DNA of 64,000 nt from Burkholderiales bacterium (GTDB lineage Bacteria; Pseudomonadota; Gammaproteobacteria; Burkholderiales; Burkholderiaceae_C), in the NCBI GenBank assembly GCA_013044035.1, contig JABEVE010000004.1:71588-135587 (forward strand), in the 5' to 3' direction. The translations under genes were made by a program, and so were the position numbers. The notes below the pieces were generated by a model that saw nothing but the letters and a program-made list of their open reading frames with translations, was not told the DNA's origin and did not search any database. Of this stretch, positions 10,103-19,120 are shown piece by piece (position 1 is the stretch's first letter; each line of letters begins with the position of its first letter).

Positions 10103-12376
10103 ATGTCCGATCTGCTGCTGCATCTCAATCCTGAACAGCTCGCAGCCGTCACGCTGCCGCCAGAAAACGCGCTGATTCTGGCCGGTGCCGGCAGCGGCAA
10201 GACGCGGGTGCTCACCACCCGCATTGCCTGGCTGATCTCCACCGGGCAAGTCTCGCCAGCCGGTGTCCTGGCGGTGACGTTCACCAACAAGGCGGCCAAG
10301 GAAATGCTGACCCGGCTTTCGGCCATGTTGCCCATGCCGGTGCGCGGCATGTGGGTGGGCACATTTCATGGGCTGTGCAACCGATTTTTGCGGGCCCACT
10401 GGAAAACCGCCGGGCTGCCGCAGACCTTCCAGATTCTGGACACGCAAGATCAGCTCTCCGCCTTGAAGCGCCTTCTCAAGGGTCTGAACGTGGACGAACA
10501 GCGCGCGCCGCCGAAGCAGGTGCTGTGGTTCATCAACGGCATGAAGGAGCAGGGGTTGCGCGCCAAGGACTGCGAGGTGCGCGACGCCCAGAGCCGGCTG
10601 ATGGCCGAGGTGTACGCCGCTTACGAGGCGCAGTGCCAGCGCGAGGGCGTGGCCGACTTCGCCGAGCTGCTGCTGCGCACTTACGAGGTGCTGCGCGATC
10701 ACGCCGAGATTCGCCAGCATTACCGCGCGCGCTTTCGGCATATCCTCATCGACGAATTTCAGGACACCAACCGCCTGCAATACCAGTGGCTCAAGCTGCT
10801 GGCCGGGCCGGACGAGCCGCAGCCCAGCGCGGTGGTGGCCGTGGGCGACGACGACCAGAGCATCTATGCTTTTCGCGGCGCCAACGTCGGCAATATGGAT
10901 GATTATCAGCGCGAGTTCCATGTGCACCACCTCATCAAGCTGGAGCACAACTACCGCTCGCATGCCAACATCCTCGACACCGCCAACCACCTTATCGCGC
11001 ACAACAACCGTCGCCTGGGCAAGAACCTGCGTACCGAGGCAGGCGCAGGCGAGCCCGTGCGCGTCATCGAGCAGGCCAGCGACCATCAGGAGGCGGCCTG
11101 GGTCGTGGAGGAGATTCGCTTGCTGCTGCGCGGGGGCTGCAGGCGCGACCAGATCGCGCTGCTCTATCGCTCCAACGCCCAGTCACGGGTGATCGAGGGC
11201 GCGCTGTTCAATGCCGCCATTCCTTACAAGGTGTACGGAGGCCTGCGGTTTTTCGAGCGTGCCGAAATCAAGCATGCGCTGGCCTATCTGCGCCTGCTGG
11301 ACAACCCGCTGGACGACACGGCCTTCCTGCGCGTGGCGAACTTCCCGCCGCGCGGCATCGGCGCGCGCACCCTGGAGCAACTGCAGGACGCGGCGCGCCT
11401 GCGCCAAGTGCCCCTGGCCGAGGCTATTTCCGCGCTCGGTGGCCGTGGTGCGGCCAGCCTGCAGGCCTTCATCGACCTGCTGGCCCAGGCCAAACACACC
11501 TGCACGGCCATGAGCCTTCCAGACCTCGTTCGCCACTTGCTCGAAGTGTCCGGCCTGCTGGAGCATTACCGCCATGAGCGCGATGGCCAGGACCGCGTCG
11601 AGAACCTGGAGGAACTGATCAACGCCGCCACCGCCTTCGTCACGCAGGAGGGCTTCGGCCTCGACGCCGAGGCGCTACGCGAGCGGCCACTGTCGGATCA
11701 GGCGCTGCAGAACCTGCAAGCCATCGACCCCACCACCGGTGAGACGCTCTCGCCACTGACCGCTTTTCTCACCCATGCTGCGCTGGAGGCCGGCGACAAC
11801 CAGGCCCAGGCCGGGCAGGACGCGGTGCAGATGATGACGGTGCACGCCGCCAAGGGGCTGGAGTTCGACGCCGTGTTCATCACCGGCCTGGAGGAAGGCT
11901 TGTTTCCGCATGAGAACGCGATGAACGAGGCCGACGGCGTGGAGGAGGAACGTCGGCTGATGTATGTGGCCATCACGCGCGCGCGCAAGCGCCTTTACTT
12001 GAGCCACGCGCAAAGCCGCATCCTGCATGGTCAGACACGCTACAACCTGCGCAGCCGTTTTTTCGACGAGTTGCCCGAAGAGACCTTGAAGTGGTTATCG
12101 CCCAAGGCCGGCAAGCCGGCCTCGTCCTATGCGCCCAGCCTGAGCTCGGCATGGAGCGACGAGGCCGCCGTGCCATTCACGCCATCGGCCACCAGCCGCC
12201 CTGTGGCGGGCCACGGTTTGCGCGTGGGCCAGTCGGTGTTTCATACCAAGTTCGGAGAAGGCGTGATCCTCACGCTCGAAGGCCAGAGCCTCGATGCACG
12301 CGCCCAGGTGCGATTCAAACGCCACGGCCTGAAGTGGCTGGCTTTGAATATCGCCAAGCTCACACCTGTGAATTAG
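10103..12376 (+). CDS. UvrD/Rep-family 3'-5' DNA helicase
   Basis: Superfamily 1A helicase of 757 residues used in DNA repair and replication-fork processing. All helicase motifs are visible: Q-motif region LNPEQLAAV, Walker A AGAGSGKTR (about residue 28), motif Ia VTFTNKAAKEM, Walker B DEFQDTNRLQ (about 217), motif III VGDDDQSIYAFRGA, motif IV NYRS, motif V MTVHAAKGLEFD (about 578) and motif VI VAITRARKRLYL. The C-terminus has a Tudor-like end, GQSVFHTKFGEGVI, as in UvrD/PcrA. It could be uvrD or a rep/pcrA relative; the sequence alone does not settle the symbol. It is monocistronic and followed by a degenerate region. Confidence 0.93.
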   Translation: MSDLLLHLNPEQLAAVTLPPENALILAGAGSGKTRVLTTRIAWLISTGQVSPAGVLAVTFTNKAAKEMLTRLSAMLPMPVRGMWVGTFHGLCNRFLRAHWKTAGLPQTFQILDTQDQLSALKRLLKGLNVDEQRAPPKQVLWFINGMKEQGLRAKDCEVRDAQSRLMAEVYAAYEAQCQREGVADFAELLLRTYEVLRDHAEIRQHYRARFRHILIDEFQDTNRLQYQWLKLLAGPDEPQPSAVVAVGDDDQSIYAFRGANVGNMDDYQREFHVHHLIKLEHNYRSHANILDTANHLIAHNNRRLGKNLRTEAGAGEPVRVIEQASDHQEAAWVVEEIRLLLRGGCRRDQIALLYRSNAQSRVIEGALFNAAIPYKVYGGLRFFERAEIKHALAYLRLLDNPLDDTAFLRVANFPPRGIGARTLEQLQDAARLRQVPLAEAISALGGRGAASLQAFIDLLAQAKHTCTAMSLPDLVRHLLEVSGLLEHYRHERDGQDRVENLEELINAATAFVTQEGFGLDAEALRERPLSDQALQNLQAIDPTTGETLSPLTAFLTHAALEAGDNQAQAGQDAVQMMTVHAAKGLEFDAVFITGLEEGLFPHENAMNEADGVEEERRLMYVAITRARKRLYLSHAQSRILHGQTRYNLRSRFFDELPEETLKWLSPKAGKPASSYAPSLSSAWSDEAAVPFTPSATSRPVAGHGLRVGQSVFHTKFGEGVILTLEGQSLDARAQVRFKRHGLKWLALNIAKLTPVN

Positions 12377-12454
12377 GGCCATAAGGGCCAGCATGCAGCG
12401 CAGAGCCGCCAGGCGTTCGACGCCAGGGACATTGGATCCTCCCGGCAGCCGGCG

Positions 12455-12884
12455 CTAGCCTTCACCGCTGGGCATTGCGCCTGGTGCGACCTCGATCGTG
12501 ACGGCATCCGGCGAGAGTGCCTTGCCGCCGGCGTCTGCGCGGCCCACGATCACCGGGATGGGCCGGGCGTGCCATTTCGTGTCGTAGAGTGGGAGGCGAA
12601 TCATGGCATTCCTCGCGGGTTTTTCCGCCGTCGAAGCGACCCCGAGGCCGTCAACCTCTGCATACAACTCAACGGCATCGGACTGTGCGGTCAGCGTCCT
12701 CCCAGTGTTGCCGACAGATGGCTCTTGCAATTCGATAGCAGCCAGCCGGCGCTGGACCGCATGGAGAGCTGCGATTGCGCCAACGGCACCCGACAGATCA
12801 TCGATGGCATCGGTCCGTTCGACAACGCCTGGGCCGCCTTGAGGATCCTCGGGGACGAGCAACTCCATGCGGTCGTCATCCGCG
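12455..12884 (-). pseudogene. Degenerate coding remnant B
   Basis: Part of a decayed patch between the helicase gene and tRNA-Leu. The minus-strand frame reads protein-like from about DDRMELLVPEDP to a plausible C-terminus (RLPLYDTKWHARPIPVIVG...MPSGEG), but the open frame 12455-13174 of the ORF track changes character upstream, where the sequence-like signal moves to the other frame. No intact start or ribosome site precedes it. I recognise no function. The remnant could be the 3' part of the same gene as the remnant just upstream, or a separate gene; the family loosely recalls conserved hypothetical proteins, but I cannot name it. Confidence 0.4.
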
Positions 12885-13335
12885 GCATCGCGGGCTCGAT
12901 CAGCAGTATTCTGGACGCACCATAAAAAACCAGGGTTCGATCGATTCGGCAAAAACGCGCCGTCATCAGTTCGACCCGAGCGCCCTGCGCGAGACGGCGC
13001 AGGGCCGTGCGCACGCTGTCGTCGACGGGGCCAGGCGCCGCATCGACATGAATCAGGCCGTCGACCATGCTCACGGCGAACGGTTCTGCGCAAGTCCGAG
13101 CAGCCGCCGCGCTGTCCTGGCCGCTTCAGACTTGCTACAACCTGATGCAGGGCGTCGGGCGTCGGGCGCCGCAAGCGGCGAGTCCGCAGCCTCTGCGCGT
13201 CACGCCATCGCAGGTCAACAGCCTCGCGCCGGCGTCGTGCCGCAAGCGGACAAAGCCAGCCGCATCGGCGTCGAAGCGGCTGGCAACGACAACCAGCATG
13301 TCAGCTCCGCACGGCCGTTCCGTAGGAACTGACAC
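12885..13335 (-). pseudogene. Degenerate coding remnant A, several frameshifts
   Basis: Protein-like stretches alternate between two minus-strand frames: ADMLVVVASRFDADAAGFVRL...ARLLTCDGV (from 13335), then RPTPDALHQVVASLKRPG (ORF starting 13174), then VDGLIHVDAAPGPVDD...ALRRLAQGARVELMTARF...ILLIEPAM (ORF starting 13074). Read in order they resemble one cytosolic protein with an N-terminal beta-strand/helix unit and a related C-terminal unit, interrupted by at least two frameshifts and probably internal deletion. The start lies 45 nt after the stop of the Lys/Glu-repeat gene on the same strand, so the two were probably one operon. Function unknown. Confidence 0.45.
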
Positions 13336-13379
13336 CCCCAGGGGGAACCGTGCGCGGCAGGTCAGAAGGTCGCTTCACT

Positions 13380-13994
13380 TCAAAGGTTCGATTTCGGTTT
13401 GTCTTTCAGGATTTGGGCGCCGACTGCCGGGCGCTCTTCGGGGTTTATGAACGGCCTGTCCACGGCGGTCGGCCCGGCCCTGAGCGCCGGATCAGGGATC
13501 GAGATCGGCTGCGGCATCGTCTCGGTTTCCCTGGTCTCCGGGTTGTGCTCCTTGATCTCAGGCTTGTGTTCCTTGAACTCGAACTTTTCCTTTTCCTTGA
13601 ATTCCCTGACCTCTTTGATCTCGGGTTTATTCTTACCCCGCTTGAAGAGGTTTACAACCGAGACATGCGGCCAGGAAACACCGTTGAAGTTCAAAATCAC
13701 TCGCTGCGAATACTGCAGCAGCGTTCTGTGAACCCCGCCGCCGTCGAGGAAGGGGCTGATCCAGAAGGTCGCCTCCATCAGCACCGCGTGCGCGTTGGCG
13801 TTGATGTCGGGTGGCGTTCCGGGCAGGCCGACGAGAATGGTGATGTTGGAGGTACCGCCGCCGGCACCTGGCTGGCTCGCAACCCGCCTCGCCCGTAGGT
13901 CATGGCGCCGTGTTCGGGCTATGTTGACCTCCGGTGCCTGACGCCGACCGGAACCGACAACCAGTCCGGGCGCAAACGCTGCGCCCGATTGCAC
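13380..13994 (-). CDS. Uncharacterised protein with Lys/Glu-rich repeat
   Basis: The C-terminal about 160 codons look coding: a globular part (ITILVGLPGTPPDIN...FWISPFLDGG...LLQYSQRVILNFNGVSWPHVSVV) followed by a highly charged segment (KPEIKEVREFKEKEKFEFKEHKPEIKEH) and a Pro-rich end. The charged segment has an irregular 5-6 residue KE/EFKE period and could form an extended single helix. The start is unclear: the ORF is open to 14249 but that would run into tRNA-Leu, so GTG 13994 is a provisional start; an ATG at 13903 lies in a different frame, so the 5' end may be frameshifted as well. I recall proteins with the NFNG-SWPHVSV motif as conserved hypotheticals, without known function. Confidence 0.5.
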   Translation of the reverse strand: MQSGAAFAPGLVVGSGRRQAPEVNIARTRRHDLRARRVASQPGAGGGTSNITILVGLPGTPPDINANAHAVLMEATFWISPFLDGGGVHRTLLQYSQRVILNFNGVSWPHVSVVNLFKRGKNKPEIKEVREFKEKEKFEFKEHKPEIKEHNPETRETETMPQPISIPDPALRAGPTAVDRPFINPEERPAVGAQILKDKPKSNL

Positions 13995-14073
13995 ATGCGA
14001 CAAGACTACAAATCGGGTTCCTGTCATACAAGGTACGGATCGGTTACGGAAGGGTGCCAAAACGCTACCGATC

Positions 14074-14091
14074 AGACTCTGCGCAGAGTCT
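14074..14091. repeat. Perfect 18-bp palindrome
   Basis: AGACTCTGCGCAGAGTCT is a perfect palindrome upstream of the Lys/Glu-repeat gene. A second inverted pair (GATCGGT near 14037 and ACCGATC near 14067) sits just beside it. Possible operator or remnant recombination site; no direct evidence for either. Confidence 0.5.
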
Positions 14092-14167
14092 TTGCAAGCG
14101 ATAGTGCCCGTTCCTGCGCCGCGGCGCATCTCGCCAATTGCTGTCGACGTCGATGCGCTCGACAGGC

Positions 14168-14193
14168 AAAGAAAAACCGCCTGGAAGGCGGTT
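14168..14193 (-). terminator. Intrinsic terminator of tRNA-Leu
   Basis: The minus strand reads AACCGCC, a 5-nt loop, GGCGGTT, then TTTCTTT. The 7-bp stem with T run lies about 27 nt past the 3' end of the tRNA gene. Confidence 0.75.
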
Positions 14194-14219
14194 GATGTCA
14201 TGCATGTGATGCTGCTGTA

Positions 14220-14304
<85 letters not shown>

Positions 14305-14416
14305 AATCATGCAATCGTAGCAGGAAATCCAAGCCTCTCCAGTATGCTGCGCGAGGATGCGTCACGCGCGGCGCGTTGAGCAGCTCTTGCGCACCAACAA
14401 CAAAAGGAAGCAGACA

Positions 14417-16813
14417 GTGATTGTCGAAGGCATTGTTCAAGGCCATCGCGACGGCTATGGCATCGTGGTTTCGGAGCAGGGTGCGCAGGATGTCTACCTC
14501 GCGCCACAGCAAATGCGTTCGGTCATGCATCTCGACCGGGTCCGGGTGAAGGTCATACGTCAGGACAAGCGCGGCAGACCCGAAGGACAGGTCATCGAAA
14601 TTCTCGAACGCTCACGACGGCCCGTGATCGGGAGGCTGTTGCACGAAAACGGCATCTGGTTGCTGGCTCCGGAGGACAAGCGCTACGCGCAAGACATCCT
14701 GATTCCGGCCAGCGGCGTCGGCACCGCCAAGGTCGGACAGGTGGTCAGTGTCGAAATTTCCGAGCCGGCGTCGCCCTACAGCCAGCCGATGGGCAAAGTG
14801 ACCGAGGTGCTCGGCGCCTTGCACGACCCCGGGATGGAGATCGAGATCGCGGTACGCAAATACGGCGTTCCGTATCGCTTCAGCGCCGAGACGGAAAAGC
14901 AGGCCGCGGCCTTGCCTGGGCATGTGCGCGAGCAGGATCGCGAGGGCCGCTACGACCTGACCGACGTGCCACTGGTGACCATCGATGGCGAGGATGCGCG
15001 CGATTTCGACGACGCGGTCTACAGCGAGCCGGTGCGCATCGGTCGCGAAGACGGCTTTCGCCTCATCGTCGCGATCGCCGATGTGTCGCACTATGTCAAG
15101 CCCGGCGATCCGCTCGATTTCGATGCGCTGGAACGCGCCACCTCCGTGTACTTTCCGCGCCGCGTCATCCCGATGCTGCCGGAAAAGCTGTCCAACGGCC
15201 TGTGCTCGCTCAACCCGAAAGTCGAGCGTCTGTGCATGGTGAGCGACATGCTCATCAACAGCCAGGGCGAACTCAAGGCTTACCAGTTTTATCCGGCTGT
15301 GATGCGCTCGCAGGCACGTTTAACCTACACCGAAGTGGCGGCCATATTGGAGAACACGCGCGGGCCGGAGGCCCAGGCGAACGCCACGCTGGTGCCGCAA
15401 CTGCTGCACTTGTACGACGTCTACACCGCCTTGCTCAAGGCGCGTCGCCTGCGCGGCGCGATCGACCTCGAGGTGCCGGAAACCCAGATTGTGTGCGATG
15501 CAAGCGGACGCATCGAGAAAATCGCGCTGCGTACCCGCAATGAAGCGCACCGACTGATCGAAGAGTGCATGTTGGCGGCCAATGTCAGCGCGGCCGATTT
15601 CCTGGAGCGCAATAAGCATCCCGGTCTCTACCGTGTGCACGAGGGGCCGACGCCCGAGAAGCTCGCGCTGCTGCGCAGTTTTCTCAAGACCCTGGGGATT
15701 GCCGCGCAGATTGGCGACGACCCGGAACCCGCCGACTATCAGCAACTCTCGGATGTCGCCCGCGACCGTCCCGACGCCGCGCAGATCAACGCACTCATGC
15801 TGCGCTCGATGCAGCAAGCCATCTACACGCCGCACAACAGCGGGCATTTCGGCCTGGCTTACACCGCCTACGCCCATTTCACCAGCCCCATCCGGCGCTA
15901 CCCCGACCTGCTGACGCACCGAGCCATCAAGGCCATTCTGGCGGGCGGCAAGTACAAGCTGCAACCACCTGAAAGCCTGGTGCTGTCGCTACCCGGCGTG
16001 CAGTCCAAATCGAAGGCGGCGCAGGCCAAGCTCAAGGCGGGCGAGGATGTCGTGCCCAAGCGCACCAAGACCTCATCGGCCGACGTCATGGTGTGGGAGG
16101 CCGTGGGCCAGCATTGCTCCGCCAACGAGCGCCGAGCCGACGAGGCCACGCGCGATGTGGAAAGCTGGCTCAAGTGTTGGTACATGCGTGACAAGCTCGG
16201 CGAGGAATTCGTCGGCGCCATCACCGCAGTGACCAGCTTTGGGATTTTCGTGCAACTCACCAGCCTGTTCGTCGAGGGGCTGATTCACATTTCCGAACTC
16301 GGTGCCGAGTATTTCCGTTTCGACGAGGCCCGCAACGAGTTGCGCGGCGAGCGCACCGGCAAGCGCTACGGCCTGGGTGACCGCGTGCTGGTGCAGGTCA
16401 GTCGCGTCGATCTCGATGGCCGCAAGATCGACTTCCGCATGGTGGCCGATCCGCTGCATCCCGTCGGCGGGCCGAGTACGGCGAGTGGCTCAGGCACTCG
16501 CCGCCGGGGCCGCCCCGAAGCCGTGCTCTCGCCGTTGGATGCGCCCATCGACGACAGTGACAGCAGTTTGTTCGTACCCGATGTGGCCACGGAGCGTGCA
16601 ACCTCCTCATCCAAGCGCAAGCGCGGTGGCGGTCCGATGCAAAATCAGTCGTCACCTGCTGACAAGTTGGTGACGAAGAAGACATCGAAGGCCAAGGCGA
16701 CAACGGTTCCTCAGCGGCAAAGCCCGACGGCGGGCAAGTCGGCCGGTCGCAAGTCGTCCGCGGCGGGACAATCATCTCCCGCAAAGAAGCGCAGCCGCTC
16801 GAATGGAGTTTGA
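14417..16813 (+). CDS. rnr: Ribonuclease R, without the usual N-terminal helix-turn-helix
   Basis: Processive 3'-5' exoribonuclease of the RNB family, active on structured RNA and in SmpB/tmRNA-linked decay. It has a cold-shock domain (about residues 1-70, VEGIVQGHRDGYGIV), the RNB catalytic core with the acidic site DGEDARDFDDAVY near residue 190, an S1 domain around 596-690 (GAITAVTSFGIFVQL) and a Lys/Ser-rich basic tail. GTG 14417 was chosen because AAGGAAG stands 6 nt upstream; ATG 14357 is an in-frame alternative with no usable spacing. With either start the N-terminal winged-helix region of typical RNase R, roughly 70 residues, is absent, and the tRNA gene begins only 53 nt before 14357. 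Confidence 0.93.
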   Translation: MIVEGIVQGHRDGYGIVVSEQGAQDVYLAPQQMRSVMHLDRVRVKVIRQDKRGRPEGQVIEILERSRRPVIGRLLHENGIWLLAPEDKRYAQDILIPASGVGTAKVGQVVSVEISEPASPYSQPMGKVTEVLGALHDPGMEIEIAVRKYGVPYRFSAETEKQAAALPGHVREQDREGRYDLTDVPLVTIDGEDARDFDDAVYSEPVRIGREDGFRLIVAIADVSHYVKPGDPLDFDALERATSVYFPRRVIPMLPEKLSNGLCSLNPKVERLCMVSDMLINSQGELKAYQFYPAVMRSQARLTYTEVAAILENTRGPEAQANATLVPQLLHLYDVYTALLKARRLRGAIDLEVPETQIVCDASGRIEKIALRTRNEAHRLIEECMLAANVSAADFLERNKHPGLYRVHEGPTPEKLALLRSFLKTLGIAAQIGDDPEPADYQQLSDVARDRPDAAQINALMLRSMQQAIYTPHNSGHFGLAYTAYAHFTSPIRRYPDLLTHRAIKAILAGGKYKLQPPESLVLSLPGVQSKSKAAQAKLKAGEDVVPKRTKTSSADVMVWEAVGQHCSANERRADEATRDVESWLKCWYMRDKLGEEFVGAITAVTSFGIFVQLTSLFVEGLIHISELGAEYFRFDEARNELRGERTGKRYGLGDRVLVQVSRVDLDGRKIDFRMVADPLHPVGGPSTASGSGTRRRGRPEAVLSPLDAPIDDSDSSLFVPDVATERATSSSKRKRGGGPMQNQSSPADKLVTKKTSKAKATTVPQRQSPTAGKSAGRKSSAAGQSSPAKKRSRSNGV

Positions 16814-16840
16814 TGCACTGTCGCGCGCCTTAGCCACGCA

Positions 16841-18562
16841 CTACGCGCGGTGCAACGTGCGCCCCATGCTGAGGGACAGTCCTTTCACCCGGGTTCGCGC
16901 GCGAACCATGGCGTCGGGCAGGGTTCCGGCGCGCAAGCCCTGGCCTTCTTCCCGAGCGAGGTCGGCACCGGCACCATGGAGCCATACGGCGGCGCGCGCG
17001 GCAGCCATCGCTGCATCCGGGTCTCTGGTGGGCGCGATGCAGGCGGCGAGCGCGCCGCTGAGCACGTCGCCGCTCCCGGCCGTGGCCAGCAGACCATTGC
17101 CGCTGGAGTTGATCCACAGGGCGCCGTCCGGCGTGGTCATCAGGCTGCCCGCTCCTTTGAGCACGCAGTGTGCCCGGCTCAGGGTGGACAGGGTACGCGC
17201 AGCGCTCAAACGATCGGCCTGAACTTGGGTGGTGGTCCATTGCAGCAAACCCGCTGCTTCTCGGGGATGCGGGGTCAACCAGGTTGGAGAGTGGCGTTGT
17301 CGCAGCGCCTGCCAAAACACGCCGTCGCGAGCTTGGCCTGCGAGCAGGTTGAGCCCGTCGGCATCGATGACCAAGGGCTGATCGAGCGCCAGCAACGCCT
17401 GCAGGATGGATAAGGCTTCGGCGGACATGCCGGCGCCTGGCCCGAAAACCACACAGCATCGGCCCTCTCGCGTGGGTGCATGCTGGGCCATTTCCAGCAT
17501 GGCTTGTGGCTTGCGCAGCATGAGCTCAGGACCGGCGGGGTCGAACGATGGCGCTTGCGGATCGAGCAGGGCCGTGAACACGCGCCCGGCACCCAAGGCC
17601 AGGGCAGCGCGTGAGGCAAGCAGAGCGGCGCCGGTCATGCCCGCTGCACCGCCGAAAATCAACACGTCTCCGCGCTCGCCTTTGTGCGCTGCCGATCCGG
17701 GCTGCGGCAATGCGGCGATGGCATCGGCTCCGCTGAGGAGCATGGCTGTCGCATGGGTGTGGGGTTCGGGGGTCAGAGTCTCCGAGCCGCTGTCTTGCTC
17801 CGGTAATGTCCCCTGGCGGACGGGGAAACCGGCGGCGAACCGGCGTTGTCGTGAGGTGGCGCTGTCACCCGGTTCGCCCCATGCGTCCAGATCGTCCAGC
17901 CAGAGCTCGCCACAGGCGTGGATGTCGGGCCCAGTCAGCAGGCCTGGCTTGAGGCCAAGCAGGGTGAGTGTGACTTCGGCACGGACCAACTCTCCAGGCG
18001 CTGTGCCAGTGGCGCTCGCCAAACCGGAGGGCAGATCGACCGCCAGGACAGGTGCCGGATGCTGCGCCAGGGCGGTCATGGCCGCGGCTAACTCGCCTTC
18101 AGGTGCGCGGTTGAGACCGATGCCGAGCAAGGCATCAAGGATGAGATCCACCCCGTCCCATGCCGATGTGGCAGCGTCATGCGTCCAGGGCAAGGGTCGC
18201 AAGCCTGCGCTGTGAGCGAGGTGCAAGGCCCAGAGCCAGTCGGCGGGTCGTGCCGCCGATTGCCAGTCAGTGGGTGCGCCGCAAGCCACCATCCAGACCG
18301 AAACCTGCACGTCATGTCGTACCAAATCTGCCGCCGCGACCAAGCCGTCGCCGCCGTTGTTGCCGGGGCCGCACAGTACGCTCACTTGCCGCGCATGGGG
18401 GAAGCGAGCACGCACGAGGCGGCTGATGGCGATTCCAGCGCGTTGCATCAGGCTGTGCGGCGGCAAATCGGATGCTGCGTCGTGTTCGATGCGTCGTAAT
18501 GTGGCTGTGTCCCAGACCGGCAGCGAACCACCCGATTGCACATTCGTCATGCGACGCATCAT
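16841..18562 (-). CDS. nnr: Bifunctional NAD(P)H-hydrate epimerase / ADP-dependent dehydratase
   Basis: Repairs damaged NAD(P)HX: the N-terminal YjeF domain epimerises R/S forms and the C-terminal ribokinase-like domain dehydrates S-NAD(P)HX using ADP. Of 573 residues, about 1-230 hold the epimerase, with the phosphate-binding GPGNNGGDGLVAAADL near residue 65. About 285-565 hold the dehydratase, with GGAAGMTGAA and the conserved GSGDVLSGALAA near residue 498. ATG 18550 (MTNVQ) is an alternative start. The gene ends 27 nt from the convergent rnr and begins 12 nt after the second chromate-transporter gene. Confidence 0.95.
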   Translation of the reverse strand: MMRRMTNVQSGGSLPVWDTATLRRIEHDAASDLPPHSLMQRAGIAISRLVRARFPHARQVSVLCGPGNNGGDGLVAAADLVRHDVQVSVWMVACGAPTDWQSAARPADWLWALHLAHSAGLRPLPWTHDAATSAWDGVDLILDALLGIGLNRAPEGELAAAMTALAQHPAPVLAVDLPSGLASATGTAPGELVRAEVTLTLLGLKPGLLTGPDIHACGELWLDDLDAWGEPGDSATSRQRRFAAGFPVRQGTLPEQDSGSETLTPEPHTHATAMLLSGADAIAALPQPGSAAHKGERGDVLIFGGAAGMTGAALLASRAALALGAGRVFTALLDPQAPSFDPAGPELMLRKPQAMLEMAQHAPTREGRCCVVFGPGAGMSAEALSILQALLALDQPLVIDADGLNLLAGQARDGVFWQALRQRHSPTWLTPHPREAAGLLQWTTTQVQADRLSAARTLSTLSRAHCVLKGAGSLMTTPDGALWINSSGNGLLATAGSGDVLSGALAACIAPTRDPDAAMAAARAAVWLHGAGADLAREEGQGLRAGTLPDAMVRARTRVKGLSLSMGRTLHRA

Positions 18563-18574
18563 GGCGTTCAGACC

Positions 18575-19120
18575 TCACATCAGACCAAGGGCGCCGGCAA
18601 CTGCGCCACCCAGCAAGAGCCAGAGTGGGTTGATGCGCGTCCACAGATTCAGAGCGACCACCACGGCAACGATGCATCCTTCCAGCAAGGCATGAACGTT
18701 TTGCGCCGCCAGCAGCCAGCCGGAAGACAGCAGCAAACCCACGGTGATGGGCGCCAGGCCTTCGTGGATGGCCCGGATCCAGCGGTGTTCGGGGTTGTTG
18801 CTGCTGTAGCGAAAGTAGGCCAGGGTGATGAGCGTGGATGGCAGGATCAGTCCGATGGCGCCAGCCAGTGCGCCAATCAATCCGGCAACATGCCAGCCCA
18901 GCAGCGCGGCGAACAAAATCATGTTTGGCCCAGGCGAGGCCTGTCCCAGCGCCAGGGCCGCATTGAACTGCTCGTCGGTCACCCAATGCTGCGCATCGAC
19001 CAGATAGCGATGCATGTCCGGCAGGAGTCCAATGGCGCCGCCGATCGACAGCAGCGACCACAGCATGAAGTGGCCGAACAGGTCCGGTAGGGTCGCCATA
19101 TTCAGGGTTGCAGGCGTCAT
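18575..19120 (-). CDS. chrA: Chromate transporter, second half-size ChrA subunit
   Basis: Membrane protein of 181 residues belonging to the short-chain CHR group, in which two half-size proteins replace one long ChrA. It has the N-terminal family motif FLSIGG-like WSLLSIGGAIGLLPDMHR and the conserved ALGQASPGPNM, then four to five hydrophobic segments. Its ATG overlaps the stop of the upstream half by four bases (ATGA), so the pair is translationally coupled. Chromate efflux is the known role of several members; many CHR pairs are functionally untested. Confidence 0.88.
   Translation of the reverse strand: MTPATLNMATLPDLFGHFMLWSLLSIGGAIGLLPDMHRYLVDAQHWVTDEQFNAALALGQASPGPNMILFAALLGWHVAGLIGALAGAIGLILPSTLITLAYFRYSSNNPEHRWIRAIHEGLAPITVGLLLSSGWLLAAQNVHALLEGCIVAVVVALNLWTRINPLWLLLGGAVAGALGLM

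Noticed and set aside
13560-13640. DNA tandem repeat or CRISPR-like array in the KE-rich stretch
   Set aside because: The periodicity is in the protein (KE/EFKE); the DNA units vary and there are no spacers.
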